Assembly (NCBI GenBank): GCA_030789695.1
Contig: JAULAV010002488.1
Coordinates: 1 to 64,000 of the forward strand
Reading direction: 5' to 3'
DNA: 64,000 nucleotides
Source: Scilla litardierei
Lineage: Eukaryota > Streptophyta > Magnoliopsida > Asparagales > Asparagaceae
Shown here: positions 46,577 to 58,294 of the stretch, in pieces
Layout: each line of letters starts with the position of its first letter
Position numbering within the stretch: position 1 is the first letter of the stretch
The notes under the pieces: model-generated
Database searches by the model: none
Told to the model about the DNA's origin: nothing
Seen by the model: the letters and a program-made list of their open reading frames with translations, nothing else
Translations under genes and position numbers: made by a program

Positions 46577-49500
46577 CTGCAATGAAATAATGAGAAAACA
46601 AGATTACATGCCGTATCACTTTAGAATTAGCCATGGTAAGAATTTAACTTAGGATTATAAATAGTTAAAGATATCCAAGCAGCTTAATAGGTGAATTTCC
46701 AGGAAAGCAAATTGCATGTTAGGAAAAGGAGCATGGGTAAGCATCTAAAAGTGTAGATTGCAATGCATTCGCATCATAAAGGATCACAACATAGCATAGC
46801 AAAACACGATACTACAGTAATTCTATTTCCCAAATTGGCCTACCTCGCAACACTGGTTAGAATACTGCACGGCACCGCTCGGTAGGATGCACACCAATTA
46901 AAAGGCATAGGTCGATAACAAATTATCAAACTGAAAAAGCTAAAAGGGACTAAAATTAGTTCATAGACCAGCAGAAATTGAAACGATAAGCCATCTAATG
47001 CATTGCTTAGCTAATAAGTTATTATCCTTGTTGTCAAGATTAGAATTGTGTGTTGTACCGACGGAAATTTGAAGGCTTGATCCTAGCTGCGCAAACTTAA
47101 ACTGGAAGGTCAGAACTAGGCACCTACCAGCCTACTTAAAGTATAATTCATCTTATGGTTCAATGAAAACGGCATATGTAGCTCGTAGCACATGTCAATG
47201 TTAGATAGATATTGATTCACATGCCCTTTCTCTACTTGGGTATTGATTCACAACCAATCCCAATAGAATTGGGGAAGGGGCCTGATAAATGAGGATAACC
47301 ATCAAAGTGAACAGTAGCATTTTTGTTTTGTACTTTTGCTCCATAATCATTTATTATCACGTTCATCCTAAAATCCCAAGTGAATTTTTCCACCATTACT
47401 TAAACTAATCTATCCTATTACCATGACCGCACATTGCCCCGCATTGCTACCAATGATCTAAAATGATGTTTAATTATCCATGTAGTCCGACAGCGCATAA
47501 CACATAAACGAATTATGCGCCTGAATATGTGGATTACACATAAATCAATATTTTCATGTATATAGACAAATAATATATATATTCATGTATACATATATAC
47601 ATATCTTAAATGTAGGAGGCACCTAAAATTGAGAAAAAATTAGGGAAAAGAAATATTATCAACATATCACGTATATAGAAATGTACACGCAAGTGAATTA
47701 CTAATATGTGCATGAAGCAATCTTAAAGTTTTAAACTGAAGTCTAACCCAAATATGAATTATGACGATTGTGCTCAAATTCACATATTAAGCTTTTACGT
47801 TTGTAATTGCAAATGGGCAATTCTTATTGCTGAAATATAATCGTTGCCAAAGAACAATTTTAAGAAAAAATAATAATTACAGCTGCTACTTATGCGGTCA
47901 ATATATGGATTATGTGGGTATATAATGCAGCCAATATGTGGATTATGCAGGCAAATAATTCTTATATGTCATTTGTCCGCATATTTTACCCGAATATTTG
48001 TAATTCCATGCGGCACCTAACCCATGCATTTATGCAACTGCAAAAAACACTTTTTAGAACACATGTTGCGGGTACTTAATACTCAATGGTTCACTTCTCG
48101 AACAAACATCTTCGTTCAGTTTCTACCCAACAGATAATGGATATCATTTATAGTGCCAACAGCCCAGTCTCTCATTTCATTGGAAAGCAATGGTTTACTT
48201 CTCGAAAAAACATCTTAGGTCAGTTTCTACCCAACAGATAATGGATATCATTTATAGTGCCAACAGCCCAGTCTCTCATTTCATTGGAAAGCAGCATTCT
48301 CCAACTTAAAACAAACTTGCAAACTACAATTAATACCAAATAATTACTTACACTTGCAGTTTCTTGCTCCTTTGGAACTAAGATAAATGTGTGTGCAAAA
48401 TAAAATATGATATCATTGGAGAAAATCCTCTATTATGACAGTCAAAAAGTTTCATATCCATATATTTTTGGGTGATCTGTACCAGATTGGGGTCCCTGCC
48501 TACTTATTTGGACATGAGTTGTTCAGAATCTGAAGGGAATCTGAAGGGTTATCGTTTATTGAAAATGAAAGTTAGTCTTCATATTCTAAAATCTCAAAAC
48601 ACCAAAGATCTAATGAACCTAATGAACCTTATGCTTTTATCCTTGATTTAGATGGTTTATTATCACATAACTGTTAAAACTTTCACTTTCTCTGATCCAA
48701 TGCATATGCAGACAACATGCAGATCACATGATTTTTTTATTTACCAATATTTAAGGAGATGTAGATCAACTTCAACTTGTTCATCCAAAAATTATGTACA
48801 AAGTGGATTTTGTAACCGTCCAAGAAAAATGTCAAAGGAATGACTGGTATGAGCTTGAAAATATGATCTGAGCCTCCTTGCAAAACAAGGGCGTAAGTTA
48901 ACTTCTACATCCGACTATACCTGACTTCGGCCCCTCTAAGAATGCGACTAGTATATAAATCGGTCACTACACTCCAGATTCCTCTTTGACCAGTGCCTAA
49001 CTAAGTGCTTCTTGGGTAGCCACCAGGTGGATGATCAACCGGTCCCCTTCGTTGGGTGTCGTCAGAAGTGGGGGACTACGGAGGTAGTCTTTTAGCTCGG
49101 AGAAAGCTCGAGCACAGTCTTCATCCCATTCAAGAGCCTTCCGTTCATCTCTATGTTGGGCTATGGCCTTTCTCAAGACTTTGAAGAAAGGGAGGGACTC
49201 CTCTGCTAATTTGGACAAAAAGCGCACATTGCAACAATCCGTCGATTCAATCTCTGGAGTTCCTTGATGGTGTTAGGCTCCTTCATGTTAATTAACGTTG
49301 CACATTTGTTAAGGTTGACCTTGATCCCTTGGTTCATGAACATGAAACCAAGGAATTTTCCAGATCAGACATTAAAGGTACACTTAGAAGGGTTCAATCG
49401 GAGATTGTGCCTCTAAATTTCCTCAAAAGTCTCCGAAAGGTCGACGATATGGGATTTGAAGACCTTGTTCACCATTCTCCAATAAGTTGTTCCAGCGTTG

Positions 49501-52477
49501 TTCAATCCGAAGGGCATTTTCTTGTAATAGAAAATCTCTTGATTGGTAATGAAGGATGTCTTTTCTTCATCTTCAGGAGCCATCTGGATTTGTTTGTAAT
49601 CGGAGAAGGCATCCATGAAGCTTAGGAGCTCATATCACGAGGCATTATCAACAAGATGGTCGACTCGAGGCAGGAGATAGCTGTCTTTGGGACAGACCTT
49701 GTTGAGGTTGGTGAAGTCCACACACATCTGCCATTTACCGCTTGGTTTCTTCACCGTCACCATGTTAGCCAGCTATCCCGGATACCGGACCTCTCTGATG
49801 AAGCCGGACGCTAGTAATCGATCTACTTCTTCTATGGCCGCCTTCATTTTTTCACCCCCAATGTTCCTCTTATTTTGCTTCACAGGTTTGAAGGTTAGAT
49901 CAACGTGCAACCCATAAGCGATCACTGGGGATCAATGCATGGCATATCATCTTATGACCAAGCAAAGGCATCCACGTTGGCCCTTTAGAAAGTGACCAAC
50001 TTTTTCTTTAGGTCGAATGGAAGTCTCGACCCAATGGAGATTGACATTCCCTCGTCGTTTGACACCGGGATCAGCTCTACTTCTTCAACAGGGGCAGATC
50101 GTTGATCTACGAAGTCATCCCTGTTGTCAAAAAGGTCCACCAGATATGTCTGCCCTGCCTTGCAGTTTTGGTAGACATAATGTAGCACAACTTAGAGTTA
50201 ACTTGGTTCCTTCTCACCTTTCTAACCCCTTGGGGGTCTGTAACTTGATCATTTGGTGGAACGTGGTAACCACTACTTCCACCGAATTAAGGAGCGGTCA
50301 GCCCATGATCTCGTTGTATGCTGAGTTGATTCATGGTGACCTGTTATGGGTACTCTGCGAGGGTGACCGAAGCGTGATCATTCCCTCAACAGGGGCGGCA
50401 TGCCCGGTGAAACCGATGAGGGGGGCCTGAACATGTTTCCAATTCAGATGACCCAAGCCGCATCTTCTCCAACGTAGAGATGAATAGCACATCGCACGAA
50501 CTGTCCGTGTCGACGAGTAACTGTCGTTTCTCGACCGTGCCAATGATGACTCTGATAGTGATGACGTCATCATGTGACCGCTCGACACCCTCCAGATCTT
50601 CCTCTGAAAAAGAAATCGAAGGTGTAATATCCCTTGACCGCTTCTGTCCCACAGTTACGGTGATCATCCTCCTAGCATACAAACTTCGAGTTGAGGTTGA
50701 TAATCCGCTCGATATTGGTCCAATCCACCGGATATCACATCAATGACGTCGACATTGGTCGGAGTCAGGGTATCTGTTTCAAAGAGGACGGGCCCCTTTG
50801 CCCTTTGAGTAGTGGGGTGAGTCAACATCATCAATGTTAGGTGGCAACGTAGATGTTGACACAGTGTTTCCACAGATGGCACCAGCTGTTGATGAGTAAA
50901 TCCATCCTACAGTAAGATAGATGCTGACGAGGACGCCTCTGGTGACGTGGCACTCCGTCGACAAAAGAGTGAGACCCAATGAGAGGTGATTCCGGGTCAA
51001 GGGGAGCTAAGTCCAATCTGTTGGGTTAAAGCCCGACCTAACTCGGAGCTATCTTTGTGGGCCTGCAACACAAATAAATCGTCAGAGGTGTCGGATCTGG
51101 TTTCCGATCCAAATCTCCTCTGATACTTAAGCCAGTGGATGCCTAAGAAAGGAGCTTGGTGTAGCTAGATCCGACCTATTAGGAGGTCATCCGATCAATC
51201 ACACCGAGCTATGGAGAAATAAATATTGAGTAAAGGCAGATATTAGAGTGTTATAGTACCTGAATGATTAGTATCTCTGGATATTTATCCATGTCTTATC
51301 GTCATTGAGACTACTTATAGGTGAGTGTTACCTTTGAGTGTCGTCAGTGGATAACATTGCCCTTATGACGACATGAGTGTCCCTGAAAAAGAGCATAACG
51401 ACCTACCATTTACTACGCCATTACTAACCGATCTCTTAATACTTGGAAGCTCAACGGGTGCATGAGCTGTCTCTTTTGACTGGGTAAGCAATTAACCACC
51501 CATGCGGTCCTCTGGGCTGTGGGTCTAAGGCAATGCCTTTGTCTTGGGCTTATTTATTCGAACGAAATACATTTCCCTGTCACGTGGGCCGGCCCAATGT
51601 AGTATTTATGCCTAAATGGTTACATCAAAGATGGAATACAATGACCTCCATGCAGATGAATGCTCTTGTGCGACTACGTGTATCATAGTAACTTTCGTGA
51701 TTCTATAATTAACATATATCAATGAATGTTGCATAAGTAACTGTGCAATTACACATCAATGTCGGTTGCATCTTTGTTATTATTCCTATCTTATGTGTCT
51801 GCATGCTAGAGAAAAACTTGATCAGTGTTCTCATGCGTTACATGACTAATAGATTTTAAGTGGTGGTGTGCTCTGCCACAAATCCACTCATAATACAACA
51901 CGGTAAAAAGGGGACAATATGAGAAACTTGTCATGAAAGCAAAGAAATTTATATACAACCATTTGCTTAACGCTTTATATAAGGCAAATGGTCTATTAAT
52001 ACGTACAAACATTCAATCACAGTTTTTGTGAGAAGTGAGAACAAAATTGATTTACTCCATTGCAGCCATTTACATACGGCAATCTACAAGCGAAGAGCAG
52101 GTATAAATATTTAACAAATCGTTGTTACAAATTAAATTAAAGTTATTAAAAACTATTGAGTTCAGATCTATTACCCCAACATTGTTGTGCTCCCACAGCT
52201 TGTGAACTCCATAATCTACAGCCTGCAGACAAAAACCGATCCAAAATGGTCAGGCAAAAACCGATCCAAAATTGGAGGGAAGAACAAAACCCTAGACGAA
52301 ACCAGATCTCCGATAGGAAAAGAAATATATCCGATGTGGAGAAAGAGGGATCCGTACACGTTCACCCGCGAAGGCGCCAGCGATGACGAAGGTGACGTAG
52401 ATGGAGTTGCGTCGCATGAGAACGCGGTAAAGTCCTTCCCATATGCCTCGTCCTCCTCTCGTCGCCATCGCCTCCAT
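46529..52477 (-). CDS. QCR9: Cytochrome b-c1 complex subunit 9 (three exons)
   Basis: A small single-span subunit of ubiquinol-cytochrome c reductase (complex III) in the mitochondrial inner membrane, placed beside the Rieske protein and cytochrome c1. Join of 52477-52358, 52222-52175 and 46576-46529 on the minus strand gives 71 residues, close to the usual plant length. Exon 1: MEAMATRGGRGIWEGLY, then VLMRRNSIYVTFVIAGAFAGER; the hydrophobic helix is about residues 26-37. Exon 2: AVDYGVHKLWEHNNVG. Exon 3: KRYEDIPVLGQRQSE then TGA. All junctions are phase 0 with GT-AG: GTACGG … CTGCAG (135 bp) and GTAATAG … TCATTGCAG (5598 bp). The whole product matches the conserved plant QCR9 pattern with no gaps, so it looks functional. 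The long second intron contains a truncated Tat-type element. The start is the first ATG after a GA-rich leader. Confidence 0.93.
46577..48834 (-). other. QCR9 intron 2, 3' part
   Basis: AT-rich, no other exon supported. It holds a recent 104-bp tandem duplication at 48088-48296 and scattered ATATGTGGATTATG words (47520-47960). Confidence 0.7.
48088..48296. repeat. Recent 104-bp tandem duplication
   Basis: The unit beginning GGTTCACTTCTCG at 48088 repeats from 48192 with only a handful of differences. Both copies share CTACCCAACAGATAATGGAT and end TTGGAAAGCA. Confidence 0.9.
48835..50800 (-). pseudogene. Tat-type protease/RT/RNase H fragment lacking the RT active site
   Basis: Protease: LVDTDSSCDVLF near 50540, where the catalytic DTG reads DTD. 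RT: MDAFSDYKQIQMAPEDEEKT and FYYKKMPFGLNNAG at 49616-49500, then VNKVFK joined directly to SHIVDLSETF. The roughly two dozen residues that normally lie between, including the YVDD catalytic motif, are absent. After further frame breaks come IKELQRLN, KVLRKAIAQHRDE and the RNase H start (48997-49227), then RGAEVRYSRM before homology ends. It cannot be active. Confidence 0.75.
50887..51624 (-). repeat. 5' LTR of truncated Tat-type element
   Basis: Starts (plus sense) TGTTGATGAG right after the PBS complement. The right edge is set at the last plausible …TTACA at 51624 and is tentative, because no second LTR exists for comparison. Confidence 0.5.
51625..52174 (-). other. QCR9 intron 2, 5' part
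   Basis: AT-rich intron sequence between exon 2 and the inserted element. No other feature seen. Confidence 0.7.
52175..52222 (-). CDS. QCR9: QCR9 exon 2
   Basis: Forty-eight bases, AVDYGVHKLWEHNNVG, with acceptor CCTGCAG-type sequence before it and donor GTAATAG after it. Confidence 0.92.
52358..52477 (-). CDS. QCR9: QCR9 exon 1
   Basis: Forty codons from the ATG at 52477 to AGER, followed by donor GTACGG. If unspliced, the frame would run on for 22 non-homologous codons. Confidence 0.92.
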
Positions 52478-52586
52478 CTCGATCTAAGACGATCTCTCTC
52501 TCGTCCTCTTCTCTCTTCGAGCTCGAGCTAGGGCTTTGCTTTGAAACAGGGATCGCGCTTTTTCTGGATTTCTTAATAAAAATTAA

Positions 52587-53786
52587 GAGAAAATTGGCTA
52601 AATGCCACCGGTCAAAGGTTGGTTTTAATTTTTACCACTAAGTTTAAAAACTTGGCTAGAATAACACCCTAACGAAAAAAGAGACGAAAATACCCCTTCG
52701 TTCCCAAACACTAAAACCCAACAAAATCAAATCTCCTTGCGAAAACAAGTGCAGCGGACGACGTTCTCCATCCGGCGAGCGAATCCCAGCACCTCGCACC
52801 GCCTCGAACTCCCCTCGACAGCCTCGACACCGCTCATCACCGCCATCCCACAACCCAACGCCGACAACACCCCGCATATACGTCTACGTCGACGCCGAAC
52901 TCCGACCACACCGCTTCGCCGTACTCCGACCACCCTAAATCTAAAGCAACGCCTCGTCGTACTCCGACAAAGCCCCATGAGCCAATTTGCGCCAATTTGC
53001 GCCAATATGCGCCAATATACGTCACGATACGTGACGTATATTGGCGTATATTGGCGCATATTGGCGCATATTGGCGCAAATTGGCTCATAGGGATTTGTC
53101 GGAGTACGGCGAGGCGTTTCCGTAGATGTGGGGTGGTCGGAGTACGGCGAAGCGGGGTGGTCGGAACCCGACAACATCCCGCATATACGTCTACGTCGAC
53201 GCCGAACTCCGACCACACCGCTTCGCCGTACTCTGACCACCCCACATCAACGGAAACGCCTCGCCGTACTCCGACAAAGCCCTATGAGCCAATTTGCGCC
53301 AATATGCGCCAATATACGCCAATATACGCCAATATACGTCACGTATCGTGACGTATATTGGCGTATATTGGCGCAAATTGGCGCAAATTGGCTCTTAGGG
53401 CTTTGTCGGAGTATGACGAGGCGTTTCCGTAGATTCGGGGTGGTCGGAGTACGGCGAAGCGGTGTGGTTGGAGTTCGGCGTCGACGTAGACGTATATGCG
53501 GGGTGTTGTCGGCGTTGGGTTGTGGGATGTCGGTGATGAGCGGTGTCGAGGCTGTCGAGGGGAGTTCGAGGCGGTGCGAGGTGCTGGGATTCGCTCGCCA
53601 GAGGGAGAACGTCGTACGCTGTACTTGTTTTCGCAAGGAGATTTGATTTTGTTGGGTTTTAGTGTTTGGGAACGAAGGGGTATTTTCGTCTCTTTTTTCG
53701 TTAGGGTGTTATTCTAGCCAAGTTTTTAAACTTAGTGGTAAAAATTAAAACCCATCTTTGACCGGTGGCATTTAGCCAATTTTCTC
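52587..53786. mobile_element. Fold-back Mutator-like element upstream of QCR9
   Basis: A 1200-bp near-complete palindrome with TIR ends GAGAAAATTGGCTAAATGCC and its complement, flanked by the 9-bp direct repeat AAAAATTAA (52578-52586 and 53787-53795), the TSD size of Mutator-like elements. The arms meet near 53186. Each arm contains a smaller palindrome, centred near 53033 and 53340, built from GCGCCAATATACG-type words around a TACGTCACG core. No transposase: long ORFs in it are mirror-image artefacts of the repeats. Confidence 0.85.
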
Positions 53787-53796
53787 AAAAATTAAG

Positions 53797-54521
53797 GGTA
53801 AATTTAAGGGAAGTGATATACAAACAGACATTTTTTTGCTCAGTTTACCGACCAACTTATTTACAAGTTCGTCATTTCATGTTTATAGTTGTCATTGAAA
53901 CATTTTCGTCTTTAGTACTCGTCCACATACAAAATTTATGGATGTGCTATTGAAATTGCCCAGTACACAGATCACTTCTTCAACTTTTTCTTCTTCGCCG
54001 CCAGCACGATCGTTGTCTCCTCCCTTGCCCCCTCCCTAGAGCATATCACCATCCATCTTCACAGTACTCTTCTTCCTCCTCCTCCTCCTCATCGCTATCA
54101 TTGTTATCATTGCCCATTAAACCAATCATTTTCTCCCTCTCCCTCCTCATTCTCGTCCCCCTCCCTAGGACCCTAACCAACTCCTCCAACCTCTCTTCAT
54201 CATCATCAACTCGTGTGATGGCACGTATCCATCGGTACGCGTATAATCGTATTCTACGCATTTTCTTAAATCAAAAGTATTTTATAATGGTTGTTCATGA
54301 GTTTAATATCAAAATTGTTTCAAAATTATTTATAAAAAATATTTTGTAGTATCAATATAGTTATAGCATATTTTAGTGAGTACGAGTGACATCCAAAACC
54401 ACTAAATAATGTATATAATAATTTATACTTAATTATTAACGATATAACCATATCAATTATTTTTCTATATAAACGTTATCAAAACGATTTCAAACTTCTA
54501 CCATGAGATTCCATGATCATT
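53797..54521. other. AT-rich sequence with an acidic ORF
   Basis: A minus-strand ORF (54046-54261, 71 codons) is Arg-rich and ends in a Glu tract encoded by TCC/CTC repeats. I do not recognise it and the acidic run comes from a simple repeat. No other feature. Confidence 0.3.
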
Positions 54522-55220
54522 TATTGCTCCCCATATTAATTTCGTAATTTTCTGGAGTCAAATCGATATAGAACCCGCAAACCGCGACCTAAACGTTTTG
54601 GCCCAAAACTCGTACTTTCGTATTTTAAAGTTCGAAATGGATCTCGTATTCGCGATCCTCGTGACGATACGAATGTGTGGCTATGTTTTCGTAATTTTTC
54701 GGAGTCATGTGTGATTTTTGGGTATTTTAACATTTTTCTTGCTAATCACCCTCACTAATCACTTTTTACTATCACTAATTACTATTTTCTTTATCCCTAA
54801 TTACCCCCACTAACCCTAATCGTGGCAACTCATGTGCTAACCGACAAACTTTTATAAAAGTGGTCAAAAAGCTAAACCTACTTATTAATGGCCTTGACTA
54901 TATATTAATTACCTTAATTTTAATAATATTATTAACTATCTATTTAAACCCCCCTATAATATCCTCTCTCCCTCAAAACAAACCACCCAGGCTAAAGCCC
55001 CAGGCCCGAACCCCTCCTCTCCTCTCAGACGAACGCAACGAACCCAACACACACACGCCGGAGCCCTTGAGCTCGCTGCCGAGCCATCCCCTCCCTTTCT
55101 CGTTCTCAACCCAAAGCATTGAAGCCCCACATCAGCTCGCCGTACTTCGCCTGACCTCGCTGCTCCGAATGCTGCCCCGGAGTGACGTCGACCCCGCACC
55201 ACCCCCGTCCGCCTTCCGCA
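54522..55220. repeat. LTR-like remnant
   Basis: Text such as GTAATTTTTCGGAGTCATG, CGCGACCTAAACGTTTTGGC and GATACGAATGTGTGG resembles gypsy LTRs I have seen in plants. A TATTTAAACCCC box sits at about 54938 and is followed by a GC-rich leader-like stretch. No partner LTR, PBS or TSD found, so the identity is tentative. Confidence 0.35.
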
Positions 55221-55495
55221 TGTTGGATCTGGATCTAAGCCTAAAGGGGGTGAATATGCTAATAAAATATTCTTGCGCAACCCACGAGAAATCACACGCA
55301 GTTAAAAACACAAGTAGGGTAAATAAAATGCAAGCACAGAATACACGGCAGATTTACCCTGGTTCGGTCGCAGCAATGACCTACTCCAGCCCCTAAGCAA
55401 ATACTAGCATTAATATGTTCCTTCTGTACAACTACAATGTGGTCCTAGCTCCAATTCCCCACCTAGACTGTACCACACTCAACAAAGTGCAGAAC

Positions 55496-57281
55496 TGATG
55501 TGTCCATATTTTCTATCTTTTCATAGCATCATTCCATTGCATTTCATGTCATATCCGCATCCAAATCCCGCATTTACTTACGATACTACAATTCTAACGT
55601 CATATTCGAGTTTCGTAAAGTTTAGTGGATTTTCAGGGATTTTAGAGCAATTCGGAACCACTTTTGGATATAGACACATCCAGCATGCCCGTGAGCCCAT
55701 TGGCGAGGCTCTACAGGAGTTTGCCGAGGTTCGGAAGCTTATAGGAGGAGTGGAGGAGAACCTAGCAAGAGAGAGGAGTTGTTCTGGATTTTTCCCAGGC
55801 GACTCGACCGAGAGCACAAGCTGCTCGGTCGAGCTGACACGCAAAGCAGCAGAACGCGCATCCGAATCGACCGAGCAGAGTGGTGACTCGGCCCGAGTCA
55901 ACATACTTTCGAGCTCCATCTCACCAACATCCTGCTCGACCAAGCAGGACCTACTCGACTGAGCCAGCAACCTACTCGACCGATCAAGGCCTACTCGGGC
56001 CGAGTAGGCAGAGCAACACGTTTTGAAGGAGCCCAATCCACTGACAGACTCGACCGAGCAAGTGGACTGCTCGACCGAGTAGCACAAACCCCTTCAACCG
56101 AGCAAAGAGCAGCAAATAGTAGTTAATGCGCCTGCTCAGTTAATGTGCCTGCTCGACTAAGCAGGCGCTACTCGACCGAGTCACTGACTCGATCGACAAC
56201 AAGCGGGCGCAAACTATAGAATTTGAAGTTAATTTCGTGGGCCCAGACGAGGCTACAGGAGTTGATTTTGGAGACGAAGAGAGAGAGAGAGAGAGAGGTT
56301 TTTATTATGTTTTTGAACTGAGTTTAGAGGGAGAGGAGGAGATCAAAAACTATTGTAGATCTAGATCTAGGTTTTGGAGAATTGAGTTATTTTTTGGAGA
56401 AAGATTAAGTTTTTGCTATTTCTTTTGTCTTGGAATCTGCTAGAATTCTTGGATCCCTATTGGCTATCATTCTTCCTCGTTTTCGGTACGTAAGATATTT
56501 ATTTCTCGCTCGATTTAATTTCTACGATGTTTTCTTCGATAAAAATTGCATTTTTATTCCTCATAATCGATATGTGTGAGTAGTTTTCCATAGGGTTGAT
56601 GGGTTAGCCCCAAGACTCTAGGAAAGAGATGTAGACCTGAATATCTAGGTTGTATTGGAAATAAGGGGGAGTATTTCGGTCAATCCATCCGAATCCCTAG
56701 GAGAACTCGTACTGAGATCATGCCCACGGTCTGTGGAATTGATGAGCTTAAGGAGTATCTTTGGGATTTAAGTAGGGAATTAGTGGATCCAACTAAGGCT
56801 CGTGACCATGCCCGGCTCGTACCTTGAGGGGATCCACTAACGAACTATATCGCTTCATTGACGGCTACCGCCATTGCGTCAATGAGAGCCACCGAGATAC
56901 CTCAAAATTCTAACCCACGAGAGTGGCATAAGTTAGGAGATCAACCCCCTAAATCCAATGCAACGTAAAGACCACATTCTAACATCAACCTCCGACGGTC
57001 TTAGCGGTGATCCCTAAGGCCCTAGCTTCTTTTATTATCGAAATAACAATACCATCACAACCAATCTTCTTAAACCGACTGCTATCTCACTCTGAGATCT
57101 AAAAATAATCTGAGTCCCCAATACACTGTCACTGTCTATGTGGGATTCGACAATCTTATATACTATAATTTGACACCGTCTGCTTGTGGATAGAGCCCAG
57201 AGCTGACACCTAGGAACCATACTACACCTAGCGACTGTGACACCTCTAGGTAGAATTTAGGTGTAAGTTCGGGGTGTGTCA
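55496..57281 (+). repeat. 5' LTR of Athila-like LARD
   Basis: TGATGTGTCCATATTTTC … GGGGTGTGTCA. Includes a dense cluster of CTCGACCGAG motifs (55802-56200) and a (GA)n run near 56276. Confidence 0.9.
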
Positions 57282-57302
57282 AGTTTTTGGTGCCGTTGCT
57301 GG
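57282..57302 (+). other. Primer-binding site of Athila-like LARD
   Basis: AGTTTTTGGTGCCGTTGCTG, a variant of the TTTGGCGCCGTTGCCGGGG site typical of Athila elements, immediately after the LTR. Confidence 0.8.
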
Positions 57303-57870
57303 AAAATTTACCTCCTCCTACTTGATCCGAACAGCTGCCAACCCACCTCCCGATGTCGCCGCTGCCGCCAACGTTACCTGGACCTCTCCACCTATCGGTC
57401 AATCTCTTCCCCTCTATCCCTCTCCATCCCTCTTTTGTTAGATTTCTCTCTTCCCACCCACCCCCCTCCGCCCTTTCCGAAACCCCCCCCCCCCCCCCCC
57501 CCGCTCCACCCCCCTAAACCCCTAGTGCAACCCTATTCACTCGACTGAGCACAATTAGTGCTCGGTCGAGTAAGCCTCTCACTACTGCAACAAAGCCCTA
57601 CCTACTCGACCGAGCATCGAATTTTCTCGGTCGAGCTCCCACAAACATCTCCCTCTGGACATTTGTTCTCCTCCACTGGCATTATTTTCTCATTCTATTT
57701 CAGGTTCATTGTGCCCACATCGGAGGACAGGTCGAGGAGCAGCTTGGGGATATTCCTGATCAGCAGCAGTCACGTACCCGATCACATCACCCTCTCTGCA
57801 TCATTCGTGTCGGTACACTCTTTCCACTGTATACTTTACATACCGACCCACGTTTTTAGCCTACTTGCAA
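57303..57870 (+). other. LARD leader
   Basis: C-rich, with a C run at 57483-57502, CTCGACTGAG/CTCGGTCGAG motifs at 57540-57640 and a possible 3' splice site (TCTATTTCAG at about 57694-57703). No gag is seen where gag should be. Confidence 0.55.
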
Positions 57871-58294
57871 GATGCCACCACGCCGAGCTAGACTCATAAA
57901 CGCCAACACCGGTGCACCCAACCCTAGGCCAACTCGATGCTCCCGTCGTACACGCTCACCCACACCAGGCCTCATTGTTGGCGAATCATCCACCCCAACA
58001 CCTCTGACCATCCCCACTTCAACTCCTCCCTAGCATCTATATCTCAACAACGTAGAATATGACGTTACCTTCCGGGACACTGACCAGGGCAACCATTTCT
58101 TCGCGATGCTCCTACTCATTAGTCAAGGAGGCGGCACTACTCAACAGTCTGTTGAGCAGGACTTCCCAGGTCTTCACAACCTGATTATGCACTGGCGATC
58201 CGACCCAGAAGTCGAGCCACAGCCAGCTTCCACCGTCCCTGGTCCATATCAGGGGGACCCATCACCACCCCCAGAGGGTGGTGACCCTGCTTGA
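57871..58294 (+). pseudogene. Internally deleted Athila 3' ORF
   Basis: The start MPPRRARLINANTGAPN (57871) is typical of the ORF downstream of pol in Athila elements. A stop ends this frame at about 58033, and a related frame gives NVEYDVTFRDTDQGNHFFAML near 58050-58110, equivalent to the N-terminal part of the broken ORF at 3700 on the minus strand. The sequence then jumps to a short C-terminal tail (58106-58294, ending PPPEGGDPA and TGA). The middle of the protein is missing. Confidence 0.55.

Larger units (their letters stand above)
48835..51624 (-). mobile_element. Truncated Tat-type element in QCR9 intron 2
   Basis: Minus orientation: LTR 50887 to about 51624, PBS-like CAGCTGGTGCCATCTGTGG immediately inside it, then protease, RT and part of RNase H, ending at about 48835 without integrase or a second LTR. 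Nearly all of gag is missing. The LTR is distantly related to that of the 14488-33591 element (shared blocks around CCTCTGATACTTAAG / CCTCTGATGCTCAAG). Confidence 0.75.

Noticed and set aside
46830..46870. A possible minus-strand exon ending in a GTAGGC donor upstream of QCR9 exon 3
   Set aside because: QCR9 exon 2 at 52175-52222 joins exon 3 in frame and restores the conserved protein, so this segment is intron.
52292..52477. A single 61-codon protein from the QCR9 ATG
   Set aside because: The last 22 codons have no QCR9 resemblance and follow a good GT donor; it is read-through into intron 1.
52727..53646. Several ORFs of 129-204 codons on both strands
   Set aside because: They are mirror-image readings of the palindromic MULE arms, low complexity with repeated YAPI-like words; no domain.
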